A program made the translations under genes and the position numbers. A model generated the notes under the pieces. That model saw only the letters and a list, made by a program, of their open reading frames with translations, ran no database searches and was not told where the DNA came from. 64,000 bases of DNA from Bog-756 sp963778165 (GTDB taxonomy: Bacteria; Actinomycetota; Acidimicrobiia; Acidimicrobiales; RAAP-2): assembly GCA_963778165.1 (NCBI GenBank), contig CAVZTE010000005.1:186001-250000 (forward strand). Reading direction: 5' to 3'. Below, piece after piece: positions 42,549 to 51,606 of the stretch (the first letter of the stretch is position 1; each line of letters begins with the position of its first letter).

Positions 42549-43760
42549 GTGGACTTCGCTCTGGCCCCCGAAGATGAGGCATTCCGCGACGAGTTGCGGG
42601 CGTGGCTCGACGAGTACCTGCCGCCCTTCCTGGCCAGCGAGGAGCTGACCGACGACTCCTCCCTCTCGGGCGAGAAGTCCCAGGCCCGCCGGGCCGCCTG
42701 GCAACGGCTGCTCAACGGGGGCCGGTGGGCTGCCGTGGGCTGGCCCGAGGAGTACGGCGGCCGCAATGCCACCGCCATGCAGCGCATCATCTACTCGGAG
42801 GTCATGGCCGAGTACCGGACGCCCGGGCTGTTCAACCCCAACGGGCTGTGGCAGATCGGCCCCATGATCATCGCCTGGGGCACCGACGAGCAGAAAGAGC
42901 GGTGGCTGCCCTCGATCCTGGATGCCACCGACCACTGGTGCCAGGGCTTCTCCGAGCCTGACGCTGGCAACGACCTGGCCAACCTCCGGACCTCCGCCAT
43001 CTGGGACGGTGACGCCTACGTGGTCAACGGCCAGAAGATCTGGATCTCCACCGCCCACCTGGCCCGGTGGGGGCTGTTCCTGCTCCGGACCGATCCCACC
43101 GCCATCGAGCGGGGCGCCAAGCACGAGGGCATCACCGCCTTCATCGTGGATCTGCACACGCCGGGCATCGAGGCCCGTCCCATTCGGGACATGGCCGGCG
43201 AGGAGATGTTCAACGAGGTCTTCTTCAACGACGCCGTGATCCCCCTCGACAGCCGCCTGGGCGGGGAGGGCGAGGGATGGATGGTGGCCATGGGTACCCT
43301 CGGCCACGAGCGGGTGGGCATCGCCGGTCAGATCTCGATCCTGGCCGCTGACCTGCACGCCATGGTGACCGCGGCCCGATCGGTCAACCCGGGGGCCCTC
43401 GAGGACCCTTCGATCCAGGATCGCCTGGCCCGGGCCTGGACCGACATCGAACTGGCCCGGCTCCTCTCCTTGCGGGCCCTGAGCAAGATCATCAAGGGCG
43501 AGAAGAACTGGCCTGAGGTCCCCTTTGCCAAGCTCCAGTGGTCGGCGCTGGCCCAGACCCTGGCGGCCCTCTCGGTCGACCTGCTCGGACCGGCCGGCGT
43601 GTTGGCCCGCGGCGGCCCCGACTCGGTGGACCGGGGCAAGTGGACCCGGCACTACGCCTTCCAGCGCTACAGCACCATCGGGGGTGGCTCGACCGAGGTG
43701 CAGAAGAACATCATCGCCGACCGGGCCGTGAAGCTCCCCGGCCAAGCCCGCCTGTCCTGA
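42549..43760 (+). CDS. acyl-CoA dehydrogenase (FadE-like)
   Basis: 403 aa from GTG 42549. DFALAPEDEAFRDELRAWLD at the start, CQGFSEPDAGNDLANLRTSA near residue 134 (FAD loop), YVVNGQKIWISTAHLARWG near 158, and YSTIGGGSTEVQKNIIADRA near 376 are standard. It forms the other half of the presumed heteromeric dehydrogenase with the divergent small-subunit gene, introducing an alpha,beta double bond in a CoA ester. The thiolase-like gene follows by 1 bp, so they share a transcript. Confidence 0.9.
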   Translation: MDFALAPEDEAFRDELRAWLDEYLPPFLASEELTDDSSLSGEKSQARRAAWQRLLNGGRWAAVGWPEEYGGRNATAMQRIIYSEVMAEYRTPGLFNPNGLWQIGPMIIAWGTDEQKERWLPSILDATDHWCQGFSEPDAGNDLANLRTSAIWDGDAYVVNGQKIWISTAHLARWGLFLLRTDPTAIERGAKHEGITAFIVDLHTPGIEARPIRDMAGEEMFNEVFFNDAVIPLDSRLGGEGEGWMVAMGTLGHERVGIAGQISILAADLHAMVTAARSVNPGALEDPSIQDRLARAWTDIELARLLSLRALSKIIKGEKNWPEVPFAKLQWSALAQTLAALSVDLLGPAGVLARGGPDSVDRGKWTRHYAFQRYSTIGGGSTEVQKNIIADRAVKLPGQARLS

Positions 43761-43761
43761 C

Positions 43762-45207
43762 GTGGCGGTCGATCCCCGTGCCCCGTGCCTGATCGGCGCG
43801 GCCCGCCGGACCTGGCACGAGGAACCGGCCCCCGAGCCCCTCGACATGTGGGAGCAGGTGGCGCGGGAGGCTGCCGACGACGCCGGAAGCCCTGACGCCC
43901 TCAAGCAGGTCCAGAGCCTCCAGGTGGTGTACTGCCAGTCGTGGGAGTACGACGACCCCTGCGCCCGGCTGGCCGAGCGGCTGGGCGCCGACCCGGCTGA
44001 CCGCTCCTACTCGGGACTGGGCGGATCGGTGCCGGTCAAGCTGGTGGCGGAGGCCGCGGCTGCCATGGCCCAGGGACGCCAGGACCTGGCCCTGGTGGTC
44101 GGGGGTGAGGCGTTGGCCACCCGTCGCCACCTGGCCGAACCGGAGTGGTCCTACCCGCCGACGGAGAGCCAGCCCTTCCCCTTGACCCTCGACCGGCAGG
44201 AAGCGGCCAACGGCATCTACCAGGCCTACCTGACCTTCGCCCTCCTCGACACCGCCCGGCGGATCCACCGCGGCGAGACCATCGCCGATCACCGGGCCCA
44301 CCTCGGGCAGTTGCTGGCCCCGATGTCCGAGGTGGCGGCGTCCCAGCCGGAGCATGCCTGGTTCCCGACGGCCCGGAGTGCCGACGAGATCACCACCCCG
44401 TCGCCCACCAACCGGATGGTGTCCACCCCCTACACCAAGCTGATGACCGCCATCATGGATGTGGACATGGCCGCCGCCGTGCTGGTCGCCACCGCCGAGC
44501 GGGCCGATGCCCTGGGCGTCCCCGCCGATCAGCGGGTCTACCTCCGCGGGTACGGAGCGGCCGACGAGCCGTCCACCATGGCGGCCCGGCCCGAGCCGTG
44601 GCGCTCACCGGCCATGGAGTCGGCCATGCGCTCCGCCCTCGGGTCTCTCACCGTCGACCAGGTGGCCCACCTCGACCTGTACTCGTGCTTCGCCGGCTCC
44701 TTGTCCTTCGCCCGGGACGCCCTCGGGATCGAGGACGGTCGCACCCTCACCGTCACCGGAGGCCTTCCGTACCACGGGGGCCCGGGAAGCAACTACGACA
44801 CCCACGCGCTGGCGGCCATGGTCGAGCGACTCCGCCGCGACCCGGACTCCTTGGGCCTGGTCAGTGGCGTCGGCATGCACATGACCAGCCACAGCGCCCT
44901 GGTGCTGTCCACCCGACCCGGGCCGACCTCCGACGGATGGCCGGCCGCACCGGACCCGTTGGCTTCGCCGCCCGCCGAACCCACGGTCCCCGTGGCCACC
45001 GACGCGGCCGGTCCGGCCGAGGTCATCGCCTACTCCACCGTCTACTCCCGTGAGGGACCCGACTGGACCGCCCTGATCTGTGACCTTCCCGACGGAGCGC
45101 GCTGCTACGCCCGGCTGGAAGAGCCCCCGGCCGCGGACGAGGAACTCGCCGGGGTGACCGTCACCGTGGAGCCCGGTCCCCGACGAGCGACCACGGCGCA
45201 CCGGTGA
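43762..45207 (+). CDS. thiolase-like acetyl-CoA acetyltransferase without the usual active-site Cys
   Basis: 481 aa. The thiolase fold is clear: EALATRRHLAEPEWSYPPTE, LDLYSCFAGSLSFARDALGI near residue 310, TVTGGLPYHGGPGSNYDTHA near 330 and GVGMHMTSHSALVL near 370 (catalytic His). Where the nucleophile Cys normally lies, the protein reads YSGLGGSVPVKLVAEA (near 89), with Ser and no Cys, so either another residue is used or the enzyme does a different reaction. The C-terminal ~100 residues form an extra domain with a DUF35/OB-like EELAGVTVTVEPGPRR end. It is in line with the upstream dehydrogenase gene. Confidence 0.82.
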   Translation: MAVDPRAPCLIGAARRTWHEEPAPEPLDMWEQVAREAADDAGSPDALKQVQSLQVVYCQSWEYDDPCARLAERLGADPADRSYSGLGGSVPVKLVAEAAAAMAQGRQDLALVVGGEALATRRHLAEPEWSYPPTESQPFPLTLDRQEAANGIYQAYLTFALLDTARRIHRGETIADHRAHLGQLLAPMSEVAASQPEHAWFPTARSADEITTPSPTNRMVSTPYTKLMTAIMDVDMAAAVLVATAERADALGVPADQRVYLRGYGAADEPSTMAARPEPWRSPAMESAMRSALGSLTVDQVAHLDLYSCFAGSLSFARDALGIEDGRTLTVTGGLPYHGGPGSNYDTHALAAMVERLRRDPDSLGLVSGVGMHMTSHSALVLSTRPGPTSDGWPAAPDPLASPPAEPTVPVATDAAGPAEVIAYSTVYSREGPDWTALICDLPDGARCYARLEEPPAADEELAGVTVTVEPGPRRATTAHR

Positions 45208-45259
45208 CCGCGGCCCCTCCTACCATCGGCCCGGGGTCCCAGGGCCAAGAGGTAATGGC

Positions 45260-46573
45260 ATGAGAGCAGAAGACCTCATCCTGGTCAGCGTCGACGACCA
45301 TGTGATCGAGCCTCCGGGCATGTTCGACGGCCGCCTGCCCGCCCGCTATCAGGACCGGGCCCCGACCCTGGTCCACCGGGACGACGGCACCGACTACTGG
45401 CACTACGACGGCAGCGAGATTCCCAATGTGGGCCTGAATGCCGTGGTAGGCCGCCCACCCGAGGAGTACGGGATCGAGCCCAGCTCCCTGGCCGAGATGC
45501 GCACCGGGTGCTACGACGTGCACGAGCGGGTGCGGGACATGAGCGCCAACGGTGTCCTCGGCTCGATGTGCTTCCCCTCGTTCCCCCAGTTCTGCGGCCA
45601 GCTGTTCGCCCGCCGGGCGGCCACCGACCCCGACGAGGCCCTGGCCATGATCCGGGCGTACAACGACTGGCATGTCGAGGGGTGGTGCGGCGCCGAGCCC
45701 GGCCGCTTCATTCCCCTGAGCCTGCCGGTCCTGTGGGATCCCGACCTGGCCGCGGCCGAAGTCAGGAGGATGGCGGCCGTCGGTTGTCACGCCGTTACCT
45801 TCTCGGAGAATCCTGCCAAGTTGGGGTGGCCATCGCTGCACAGCGACCACTGGAACCCCTTCTGGACGGCGTGCGCCGACGAGGGGACGGTGGTGTGCAT
45901 GCACCTGGGATCGTCGTCGGAGCTCATCATGACGTCGGCCGACGCCCCCATCGACGTGATGATCAGCCTGCAACCCATGAACATGGTCCAGGCCGCCGCC
46001 GACCTGTTGTGGTCCCCGGTGCTCCGCACCTACGGGGATCTGCGATTCGCCCTCTCCGAAGGCGGCATCGGATGGATTCCCTATGCCCTCGAGCGCATCG
46101 ACTATGTGTACCAGCACCATCACGCCTGGACCGGGCAGGACTTCGGAGACCAGCTGCCGAGCCAGCTGTTCAAGGAGCGGGTGATCACCTGCTTCATCGA
46201 CGACGCCTTCGGGGTCGACAACCGTCGCTACCTCAACATCGACAACATCACCTGGGAGTGCGACTACCCCCACTCCGACTCCACCTGGCCGCAGTCACCC
46301 GAGATGTGCATGAAGTACCTGGGGGACGTGCCCGACGACGAGATCGACAAGATCACCCACGCCAACGCCATGCGTCACTTCCAGTTCGACCCCTTCGCCC
46401 TGCGGCCGCGGGAGTCCTGCACGGTGGGCGCCCTGCGGGCCGAAGCATCCACGGTCGACACCTCGATCGTGTCCCGCCGCCGGAACCCCGTGGAACCCCG
46501 CTCCGGAATCGTCGACCTGGGCACGGTGGCCCGGGCCTTCGACCGGATGGGCGAGCCCGGGGACGACGACTAA
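45260..46573 (+). CDS. amidohydrolase-family (ACMSD-like) hydrolase/decarboxylase
   Basis: 437 aa. The metal ligands of the family are in place: VDDHVIE at the N-terminus, MHLGSSSE near residue 215 and WECDYPHSDSTWPQSP near 333. GMCFPSFPQ-like LGSMCFPSFPQFCGQ near 99 is shared with actinobacterial amidohydrolases of aromatic and terpenoid cleavage. Enzymes of this group are zinc-dependent decarboxylases, hydratases or C-C hydrolases acting on ring-derived acids. It sits between the thiolase-like protein and an enoyl-CoA hydratase on the same strand. Confidence 0.85.
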   Translation: MRAEDLILVSVDDHVIEPPGMFDGRLPARYQDRAPTLVHRDDGTDYWHYDGSEIPNVGLNAVVGRPPEEYGIEPSSLAEMRTGCYDVHERVRDMSANGVLGSMCFPSFPQFCGQLFARRAATDPDEALAMIRAYNDWHVEGWCGAEPGRFIPLSLPVLWDPDLAAAEVRRMAAVGCHAVTFSENPAKLGWPSLHSDHWNPFWTACADEGTVVCMHLGSSSELIMTSADAPIDVMISLQPMNMVQAAADLLWSPVLRTYGDLRFALSEGGIGWIPYALERIDYVYQHHHAWTGQDFGDQLPSQLFKERVITCFIDDAFGVDNRRYLNIDNITWECDYPHSDSTWPQSPEMCMKYLGDVPDDEIDKITHANAMRHFQFDPFALRPRESCTVGALRAEASTVDTSIVSRRRNPVEPRSGIVDLGTVARAFDRMGEPGDDD

Positions 46574-46594
46574 TCGCCGAACAGGAGAATCAGC

Positions 46595-47404
46595 ATGCCC
46601 ATCCACTTCGAGACCGGCGACGATCACATCGTCACCATCACCATCGACCGCCCCGAGGCCCGCAACTCGCTGGACATGGAGCACTTCGCCCAGCTCCGCA
46701 TGGCCTGGGAGCGGTTCGGGGACGACGACGACGCCTGGGTGGCCGTGATCACCGGGGTGGGGCCGGACTTCTGCGTGGGTGCCGACCTCAAGACCTACAT
46801 CCCCCAGATCACCGCGCTCTCCGCCCGCATGCAGGAGGAGGGCGCCATGGAGATCGACGGCTACCGCCTCGATGACGGGACCAAAGCGGTGCTCCGCAAC
46901 GTCAAGCTGTACAAGCCGATCATCGCCGCCGTCAACGGCACCTGTGTGGCCGGAGGCATGGAGATGTTGGGTGGCTGTGACCTCCGGGTGGCAGCCGACA
47001 CCGCCACCTTCGGCGTCCTCGAGCCCAAGCGGGGCCTGTTCGCCGGAGGTGGGACCACGGTCCGACTTCCCCGGCAGATCCCCTACCCGGCGGCCATGGA
47101 GCTCTTGTTGTGCGCCGACCGGCTGTCGGCCCGGCGGGTGTACGAGATGGGACTGCTCAACGAGGTGTGCCAGCCCGACGCCGTCATGGGCCGGGCCTAT
47201 GAGTACGCCCGCCGTATCACCGCCAACGGCCCCTTCGCCGTGCGCAAGACCAAGGAGTCGGTCATCCGGGGACTGGCCGTCGACATGAAAGAGGCCTACC
47301 GGATCGAGTCGTCCATCTCGTCCGAGGTGTTCTCCAGCGAGGACGCCAAAGAGGGCCCCCGGGCCTTCGCCGAGAAGCGCACCCCGGAGTGGAAGAACCG
47401 CTGA
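46595..47404 (+). CDS. enoyl-CoA hydratase/isomerase family protein
   Basis: 269 aa crotonase. TITIDRPEARNSLDMEHFAQ opens the fold; NGTCVAGGMEMLGGCDLRVA near residue 112 carries one catalytic Glu (in MEM) and FGVLEPKRGLFAGGG near 140 the second, the two residues of true hydratases. RVYEMGLLNEV is the later helix. It adds water to an enoyl-CoA, the step after the acyl-CoA dehydrogenases. AGGAGA precedes the ATG; it follows the amidohydrolase by 21 bp. Confidence 0.88.
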   Translation: MPIHFETGDDHIVTITIDRPEARNSLDMEHFAQLRMAWERFGDDDDAWVAVITGVGPDFCVGADLKTYIPQITALSARMQEEGAMEIDGYRLDDGTKAVLRNVKLYKPIIAAVNGTCVAGGMEMLGGCDLRVAADTATFGVLEPKRGLFAGGGTTVRLPRQIPYPAAMELLLCADRLSARRVYEMGLLNEVCQPDAVMGRAYEYARRITANGPFAVRKTKESVIRGLAVDMKEAYRIESSISSEVFSSEDAKEGPRAFAEKRTPEWKNR

Positions 47405-47432
47405 GGGCCCCGGGTAAGGCCGTCGGGCCGGA

Positions 47433-48500
47433 CTACGCCGTGCTCGACTGGGAGCCCTGGCTCACCGCAGCAGCTTCGAACTGACGGAGGCTGATCACCT
47501 GGCTGGTGGGCGGCGCGTTGATCGACACCGGGACGCCGTAGTTGGTGAGGTCCTCGTTCACCGCGCCGGTGATGCTGATGCCACCGACGCTCATGGCCAA
47601 TGAGGTGGTGATCCGGCGGATCTGCTTGGTGGCATCACTGACGTACACCTCGAGGTGCACCCCACTGCTACCGAACATGGTCTTGACGTCTTGGAGCACC
47701 GACGACGGCAGGCCGGCCGAGGCCAGGCGGCGGGAGATGATGGCGGGAGTGATCTCGACGTCGTAGGCGCGCACCGCGGTGCCACCTATGGTGGTCGATC
47801 CGTCCGGCCTCACCGAGGCCCCTTCGTGGGCCAGCAGCTGGAGCATGGAAGCAGGGTTGGAGCTTCCCGGAGTCATGGAGCTCGCTCCGGCCAGCGTCTC
47901 GGACACCCAGGACTTGCCCGGGGCGATGGTCGAGATGCCGGGCACCGACAGATAGAAGCTCCGGCCCACGAACAGCTCACTCAGCTGCTCGCCGCTCATC
48001 TGGGAGGCCCCGGCGTAGTTGAGGTTCATCTGCCCGGCGTCGGCGGTGAAGTCGATAGTCCCGGATCCGGTGGCCGAGATCGAAGCCCCGGTCGACGTGT
48101 GGATGGTCATCGATAGTCCCAGGTCGGCCGTCCTGTCGGCCAGGGCCGTCTTGGCCGAGAGCAGCACGATGGCACTGGGCGTCGACGACCGGGTCGCACT
48201 GCCGGACCCGGACCCGGACCCGGCTACCACCCCGACGGTCACACCGGCCACCACAACGGCGGTAGTGGCCAGTGCCGCCATCCGCACTCCCCGCCTCTTG
48301 GCCTTGGGTGCCTTGATCGGCACGGCGACGAAGTCGGTTACCGGCGCAGCGGCGAAGTCCGTGGCGGTCATCGGGCCCAGATCCGGCACGTGCATCGGAG
48401 CGGTAGGGGCTTCACCGCCTTCGACCGGACCGGAGCCCGGAACCGACCCGTCACTGCCTTCTGACCGCGGCCAGTCTGAAAACTGCGGGAGATCATCCAT
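47433..48500 (-). CDS. LppX/LolA-like exported protein, membrane-anchored
   Basis: 355 aa. A cytoplasmic Pro/acid-rich N-terminus is followed by one transmembrane segment (MAALATTAVVVAGVTVGVVA near residues 75-95), a GSGSGSGS linker, and an extracytoplasmic domain. ATGSGTIDFTADAGQMNLNY near 150 and MSGEQLSELFVGRSFYLSVP are typical of the LppX/LprG fold, which carries lipids. KSWVSETLAG and TKQIRRITTSLAMSVGG follow the same pattern. It may carry a hydrophobic substrate or lipid across the wall. Convergent with the hydratase gene; 28 bp apart. Expression signals not seen. Confidence 0.7.
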   Translation of the reverse strand: MDDLPQFSDWPRSEGSDGSVPGSGPVEGGEAPTAPMHVPDLGPMTATDFAAAPVTDFVAVPIKAPKAKRRGVRMAALATTAVVVAGVTVGVVAGSGSGSGSATRSSTPSAIVLLSAKTALADRTADLGLSMTIHTSTGASISATGSGTIDFTADAGQMNLNYAGASQMSGEQLSELFVGRSFYLSVPGISTIAPGKSWVSETLAGASSMTPGSSNPASMLQLLAHEGASVRPDGSTTIGGTAVRAYDVEITPAIISRRLASAGLPSSVLQDVKTMFGSSGVHLEVYVSDATKQIRRITTSLAMSVGGISITGAVNEDLTNYGVPVSINAPPTSQVISLRQFEAAAVSQGSQSSTA

Positions 48501-48715
48501 GTTGTGCCCCTGACGCTCGCCTGAGGTCAATCGTAACCTCAGGAACGCCGTTTTCGATAGCCGAACAACGAGGCCGCCACGGCCGGTGGGGGTACGACTA
48601 CCCTCGGACCCGCTTTCGACCTTGGTGGCGGCAAAAGTCACAGTCCAGAGCGACAACCGGCTGCTGAGCTTCGACTACGGGTGGGCGACGGTCGGCCCCC
48701 CGGCTGGCTCGGGGC

Positions 48716-49909
48716 TCAGCTCAGGCGTTCGATGACCGTGGCGTTGGCCTGTCCGCCGCCCTCGCACATGGTCTGGAATCCGTACCGTCCGCCGATCGAC
48801 TCCAGACGGTTGAGCAAGGTCGCCGCCAGCCGCACGCCACTGGCTCCGAGGGGATGGCCGATGGCGATGGCTCCGCCGTTGGGGTTGAGCACCTCGGGGT
48901 CGGCGCTGAAGGCCCGGTTCCACATCAGCGGGATGGCGGCGAAGGCCTCGTTGCACTCGATGGCGTCGAACTGCTCGATCTTCATGCCGGACCGCTCCAG
49001 CAGGCGCTGGGTGGCCGGAACCGGGGCAGAGAGCACGATGGCGGCGTCGTCGGCCGCCACCGTGGCATGGGCGAACCGGGCCCGGATCGGGAGGCCCAAC
49101 CGCTCGGCCAGGGCCCGGTCGGCGATCAACATGGCCGCAGCACCGTCGGTCATCTGCGAGGAGTTGCCGGCGGTGATGTCCGGCGCGGTGTCCGGCTCCC
49201 AGTTCTGGGCCGGCGCCAGCCCGGCCATCGACTCCATGGAACCGCTGCGGCGAATGCCTTCGTCGGCTTGGAGCAGACCGCCCGAGAACGTGCCGTCCTC
49301 ATCCTTCAACGGGACCGGCACGGCCTCGGCGGCGAACAGGCCGGCATCCCAGGCCGCCGCGGCCCGGCGGTGGCTCTCCAGGGAGTAGGCGTCCATCTCC
49401 TCCCGGCTGATGTCCCACCGGTCCGCCAACACCTGGGCCACCCGGAACTGGGCCCACAGCCTCCCGTCGATCTGCTCCAGGAACGACGGCGGGAACGGCC
49501 CGATGCCGCCACGGGCGTTGGAGGCCAGCGGAACCCGGCTCATGCTCTCCACCCCACAGGCCACCACCAGGTCGTAGTGGCCCGCTTTGACCCCGGCAGC
49601 GGCGAAATGCATGGCCTGCTGTGACGAGCCGCACTGCCGGTCCACCGTGGTGGCCGGAACGCTCTGGGGGAGGCCGGCCGAGACCCAGCCGTTGCGGGTG
49701 ACGTTGGTGCTCTGCTCCCCGCGTTGGGTGACGCAGCCCCCGATGACGTCATCGACGGTGGCCGGGTCGATCCCGGTCCGCTCGATGAGGGAGGTGAGGG
49801 CGAAGCCCAACAGGTCGGCCGGGTGCCAGTTGGCCAGGGCCCCGCCCCGCTTGCCCATGGTCGTCCGGACCACGTCCACGATGACAGCGTCACGCTGGTC
49901 GGTGTTCAT
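48716..49909 (-). CDS. acetyl-CoA acyltransferase (thiolase, FadA type)
   Basis: 397 aa, full length. The nucleophile Cys is in VDRQCGSSQQAM near residue 92, CNEAFAAIPLMWN near 328 and GGAIAIGHPLGASGVR near 355 hold the catalytic His, and CEGGGQANATVIERL near 385 the last Cys. This is a complete degradative thiolase and can do the final cleavage of a 3-oxoacyl-CoA. In contrast to the thiolase-like proteins elsewhere in the window, all catalytic residues are present. It stands between the LppX-like gene and the Liv transporter. Confidence 0.92.
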   Translation of the reverse strand: MNTDQRDAVIVDVVRTTMGKRGGALANWHPADLLGFALTSLIERTGIDPATVDDVIGGCVTQRGEQSTNVTRNGWVSAGLPQSVPATTVDRQCGSSQQAMHFAAAGVKAGHYDLVVACGVESMSRVPLASNARGGIGPFPPSFLEQIDGRLWAQFRVAQVLADRWDISREEMDAYSLESHRRAAAAWDAGLFAAEAVPVPLKDEDGTFSGGLLQADEGIRRSGSMESMAGLAPAQNWEPDTAPDITAGNSSQMTDGAAAMLIADRALAERLGLPIRARFAHATVAADDAAIVLSAPVPATQRLLERSGMKIEQFDAIECNEAFAAIPLMWNRAFSADPEVLNPNGGAIAIGHPLGASGVRLAATLLNRLESIGGRYGFQTMCEGGGQANATVIERLS

Positions 49910-50011
49910 TGCTACTCCTTTGGTTCCTCTCCGGTCGGCGGCGTCCCGCTCCCCGTGTCATCACGGCCCTTGGCGAAGGGCCGTAGGCGGCGACCGTTCT
50001 GCTGCTCGACC

Positions 50012-50842
50012 TTAGGGGGGGCGGCGGGCGGGTCGAGCGCGGAACGGATCGTCCTCGATCGGCTCGCCCCGAGCCGACATCACACCTTCGATGGCGGCCA
50101 GGGCCCCATCGGAGGGGCCCTGATAGGCCACCGACCCGTGCTCCAGGACCACAGCCGTCCCGGCCAGGTCGAGGACCCGGTCCACCTGTTGCTCCACCAC
50201 CAGCACCGCCGTGCCCGCCCGGTTGATCTGGCGCAGGCCCTCGTAGACCACGTCGATGACCACCGGGGCCAGGCCCAGGGAGATCTCGTCCGCCACCAGC
50301 AGGCTGGGGGGCAGCACCAGGACCTTGGCCAGCGACAGCATCCGCTGCTCGCCCCCGGACAGGGTCCCACCGTGCTGTCGACGTCGCTCGCCCAGGACCG
50401 GGAAGGCCTCATAGGCGCGGGCCAACGCATCGGGCACGCAGTTGCGACCCCCTCGCTGGCGGAAGACCAACCTCAGGTTCTCTTCGACGGTGAGGCTGGC
50501 GAACACCCCCCGGCCCTCGGGGACGTGGGCCGTCCCGGCCCGGGCGATCTTGTAGGCCGCCAGGCCGGTGATGTCGCGGCCCCCCAGCCGGATGGCACCG
50601 GCGGTGCTGGCCAGCAGCCCGGTCACCACCCGGGACACGGTGGACTTGCCGGCGCCGTTGGATCCGATGAGGGCGGTCACCCCTCCGGCGGGAACCGAGA
50701 ACGACACATCGAAGAGGGCCCGATAGGGACCGTAGCTGGCGCTGACGTGGTCGACCTCGAGAGCGGGCGGATCGCCTCCGGACTCGGGACCTTGCGGTTG
50801 GGTGCGGGCCTGCCGGCCCCGGCTACGGGTGATCGGGCTCAT
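50012..50842 (-). CDS. livF: branched-chain amino-acid-type ABC transporter ATPase (LivF)
   Basis: 276 aa. Walker A GSNGAGKSTV is near residue 60, the signature TLSGGEQRMLSLA near 165, Walker B LLVADEISLGLAP near 185 and the LivF tail follows (VLEHGSVAYQGP). The N-terminus has about 25 extra residues. It energises import with the LivG protein, with which its gene overlaps by ATGA. Liv-type systems often carry aromatic or branched acids as well as amino acids; the context here favours an acid degraded by the acyl-CoA genes. Confidence 0.88.
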   Translation of the reverse strand: MSPITRSRGRQARTQPQGPESGGDPPALEVDHVSASYGPYRALFDVSFSVPAGGVTALIGSNGAGKSTVSRVVTGLLASTAGAIRLGGRDITGLAAYKIARAGTAHVPEGRGVFASLTVEENLRLVFRQRGGRNCVPDALARAYEAFPVLGERRRQHGGTLSGGEQRMLSLAKVLVLPPSLLVADEISLGLAPVVIDVVYEGLRQINRAGTAVLVVEQQVDRVLDLAGTAVVLEHGSVAYQGPSDGALAAIEGVMSARGEPIEDDPFRARPARRPP

Positions 50843-51606
50843 GCACTCAACCCCAGGTACGCCTGGCGCACCGCCCCGTCGGCCATGACCTCGTCGAACG
50901 TCCCTTCGGCGATGACCGCACCGAGGTTCATCACAATGGCCCGGTCGACGACCGACCCCACCATGGCCAGGTCGTGCTCGACCAGCAGGACCGCCATGCC
51001 ATGCTCGTGCTGGAGCATGCGCAGCACCTGGGACAGCTCCTTGGTCTCATGGACGTCAAGGCCCGACGACGGCTCGTCGGCCAGCAGCAGCAAGGGCTCG
51101 GCCACCAGGGCCCGGGCCAGTTCCACCAGCCGGCACGAGCCCAGTCCCAACGAGGAGACCGGGGCGGTGGCACGGTCCCGGATGCCCACCATGTCGAGCA
51201 CCCCGTCGACCCGTTCGATCTCCTCGGCGGTCGGTGCGCTGCGATTGCAGAGGTCCTTCCACAGCCGACCCTGGCGCTTGCGGGCCCGTTCGGCCACCAA
51301 CAGGTGGTCCCGCACGGTCATGTCGGGGAAGATCTCCACCCGCTGGTAGGTCCGCCCGATGCCCAGGCGCGCCCGCTTGTAGGTGGGTATGCCGAGCAGC
51401 TGTTCCCCGGCCAGTTCCACGCTGCCCCGTTCCGGGGTGAGCTGCCCGCAGATGCAGTTGAACAGCGTGGTCTTGCCGGCGCCGTTGGGCCCGACCAGTC
51501 CCACGCTCTGTCCCGCCTCCACCTCGAAGCAGACGTTCTCCACCGCGGTGATGCCACCGAACACCTTGGACACACCGTCCACCCGGAGCAGGGCGCCGTC
51601 ACCCAC
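50839..51606 (-). CDS. livG: branched-chain amino-acid-type ABC transporter ATPase (LivG)
   Basis: 255 aa from a GTG. Walker A GPNGAGKTTLFN near residue 38, signature LGLGSCRLVELARAL near 150 (the normal SGG is LGS), Walker B LLLADEPSSGLD near 175 and VEHDLAMVG near 208. It is the second ATPase of the Liv importer. It overlaps by 8 bp the fused permease gene upstream and by 4 bp the LivF gene downstream. Confidence 0.88.
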   Translation of the reverse strand: MGDGALLRVDGVSKVFGGITAVENVCFEVEAGQSVGLVGPNGAGKTTLFNCICGQLTPERGSVELAGEQLLGIPTYKRARLGIGRTYQRVEIFPDMTVRDHLLVAERARKRQGRLWKDLCNRSAPTAEEIERVDGVLDMVGIRDRATAPVSSLGLGSCRLVELARALVAEPLLLLADEPSSGLDVHETKELSQVLRMLQHEHGMAVLLVEHDLAMVGSVVDRAIVMNLGAVIAEGTFDEVMADGAVRQAYLGLSA

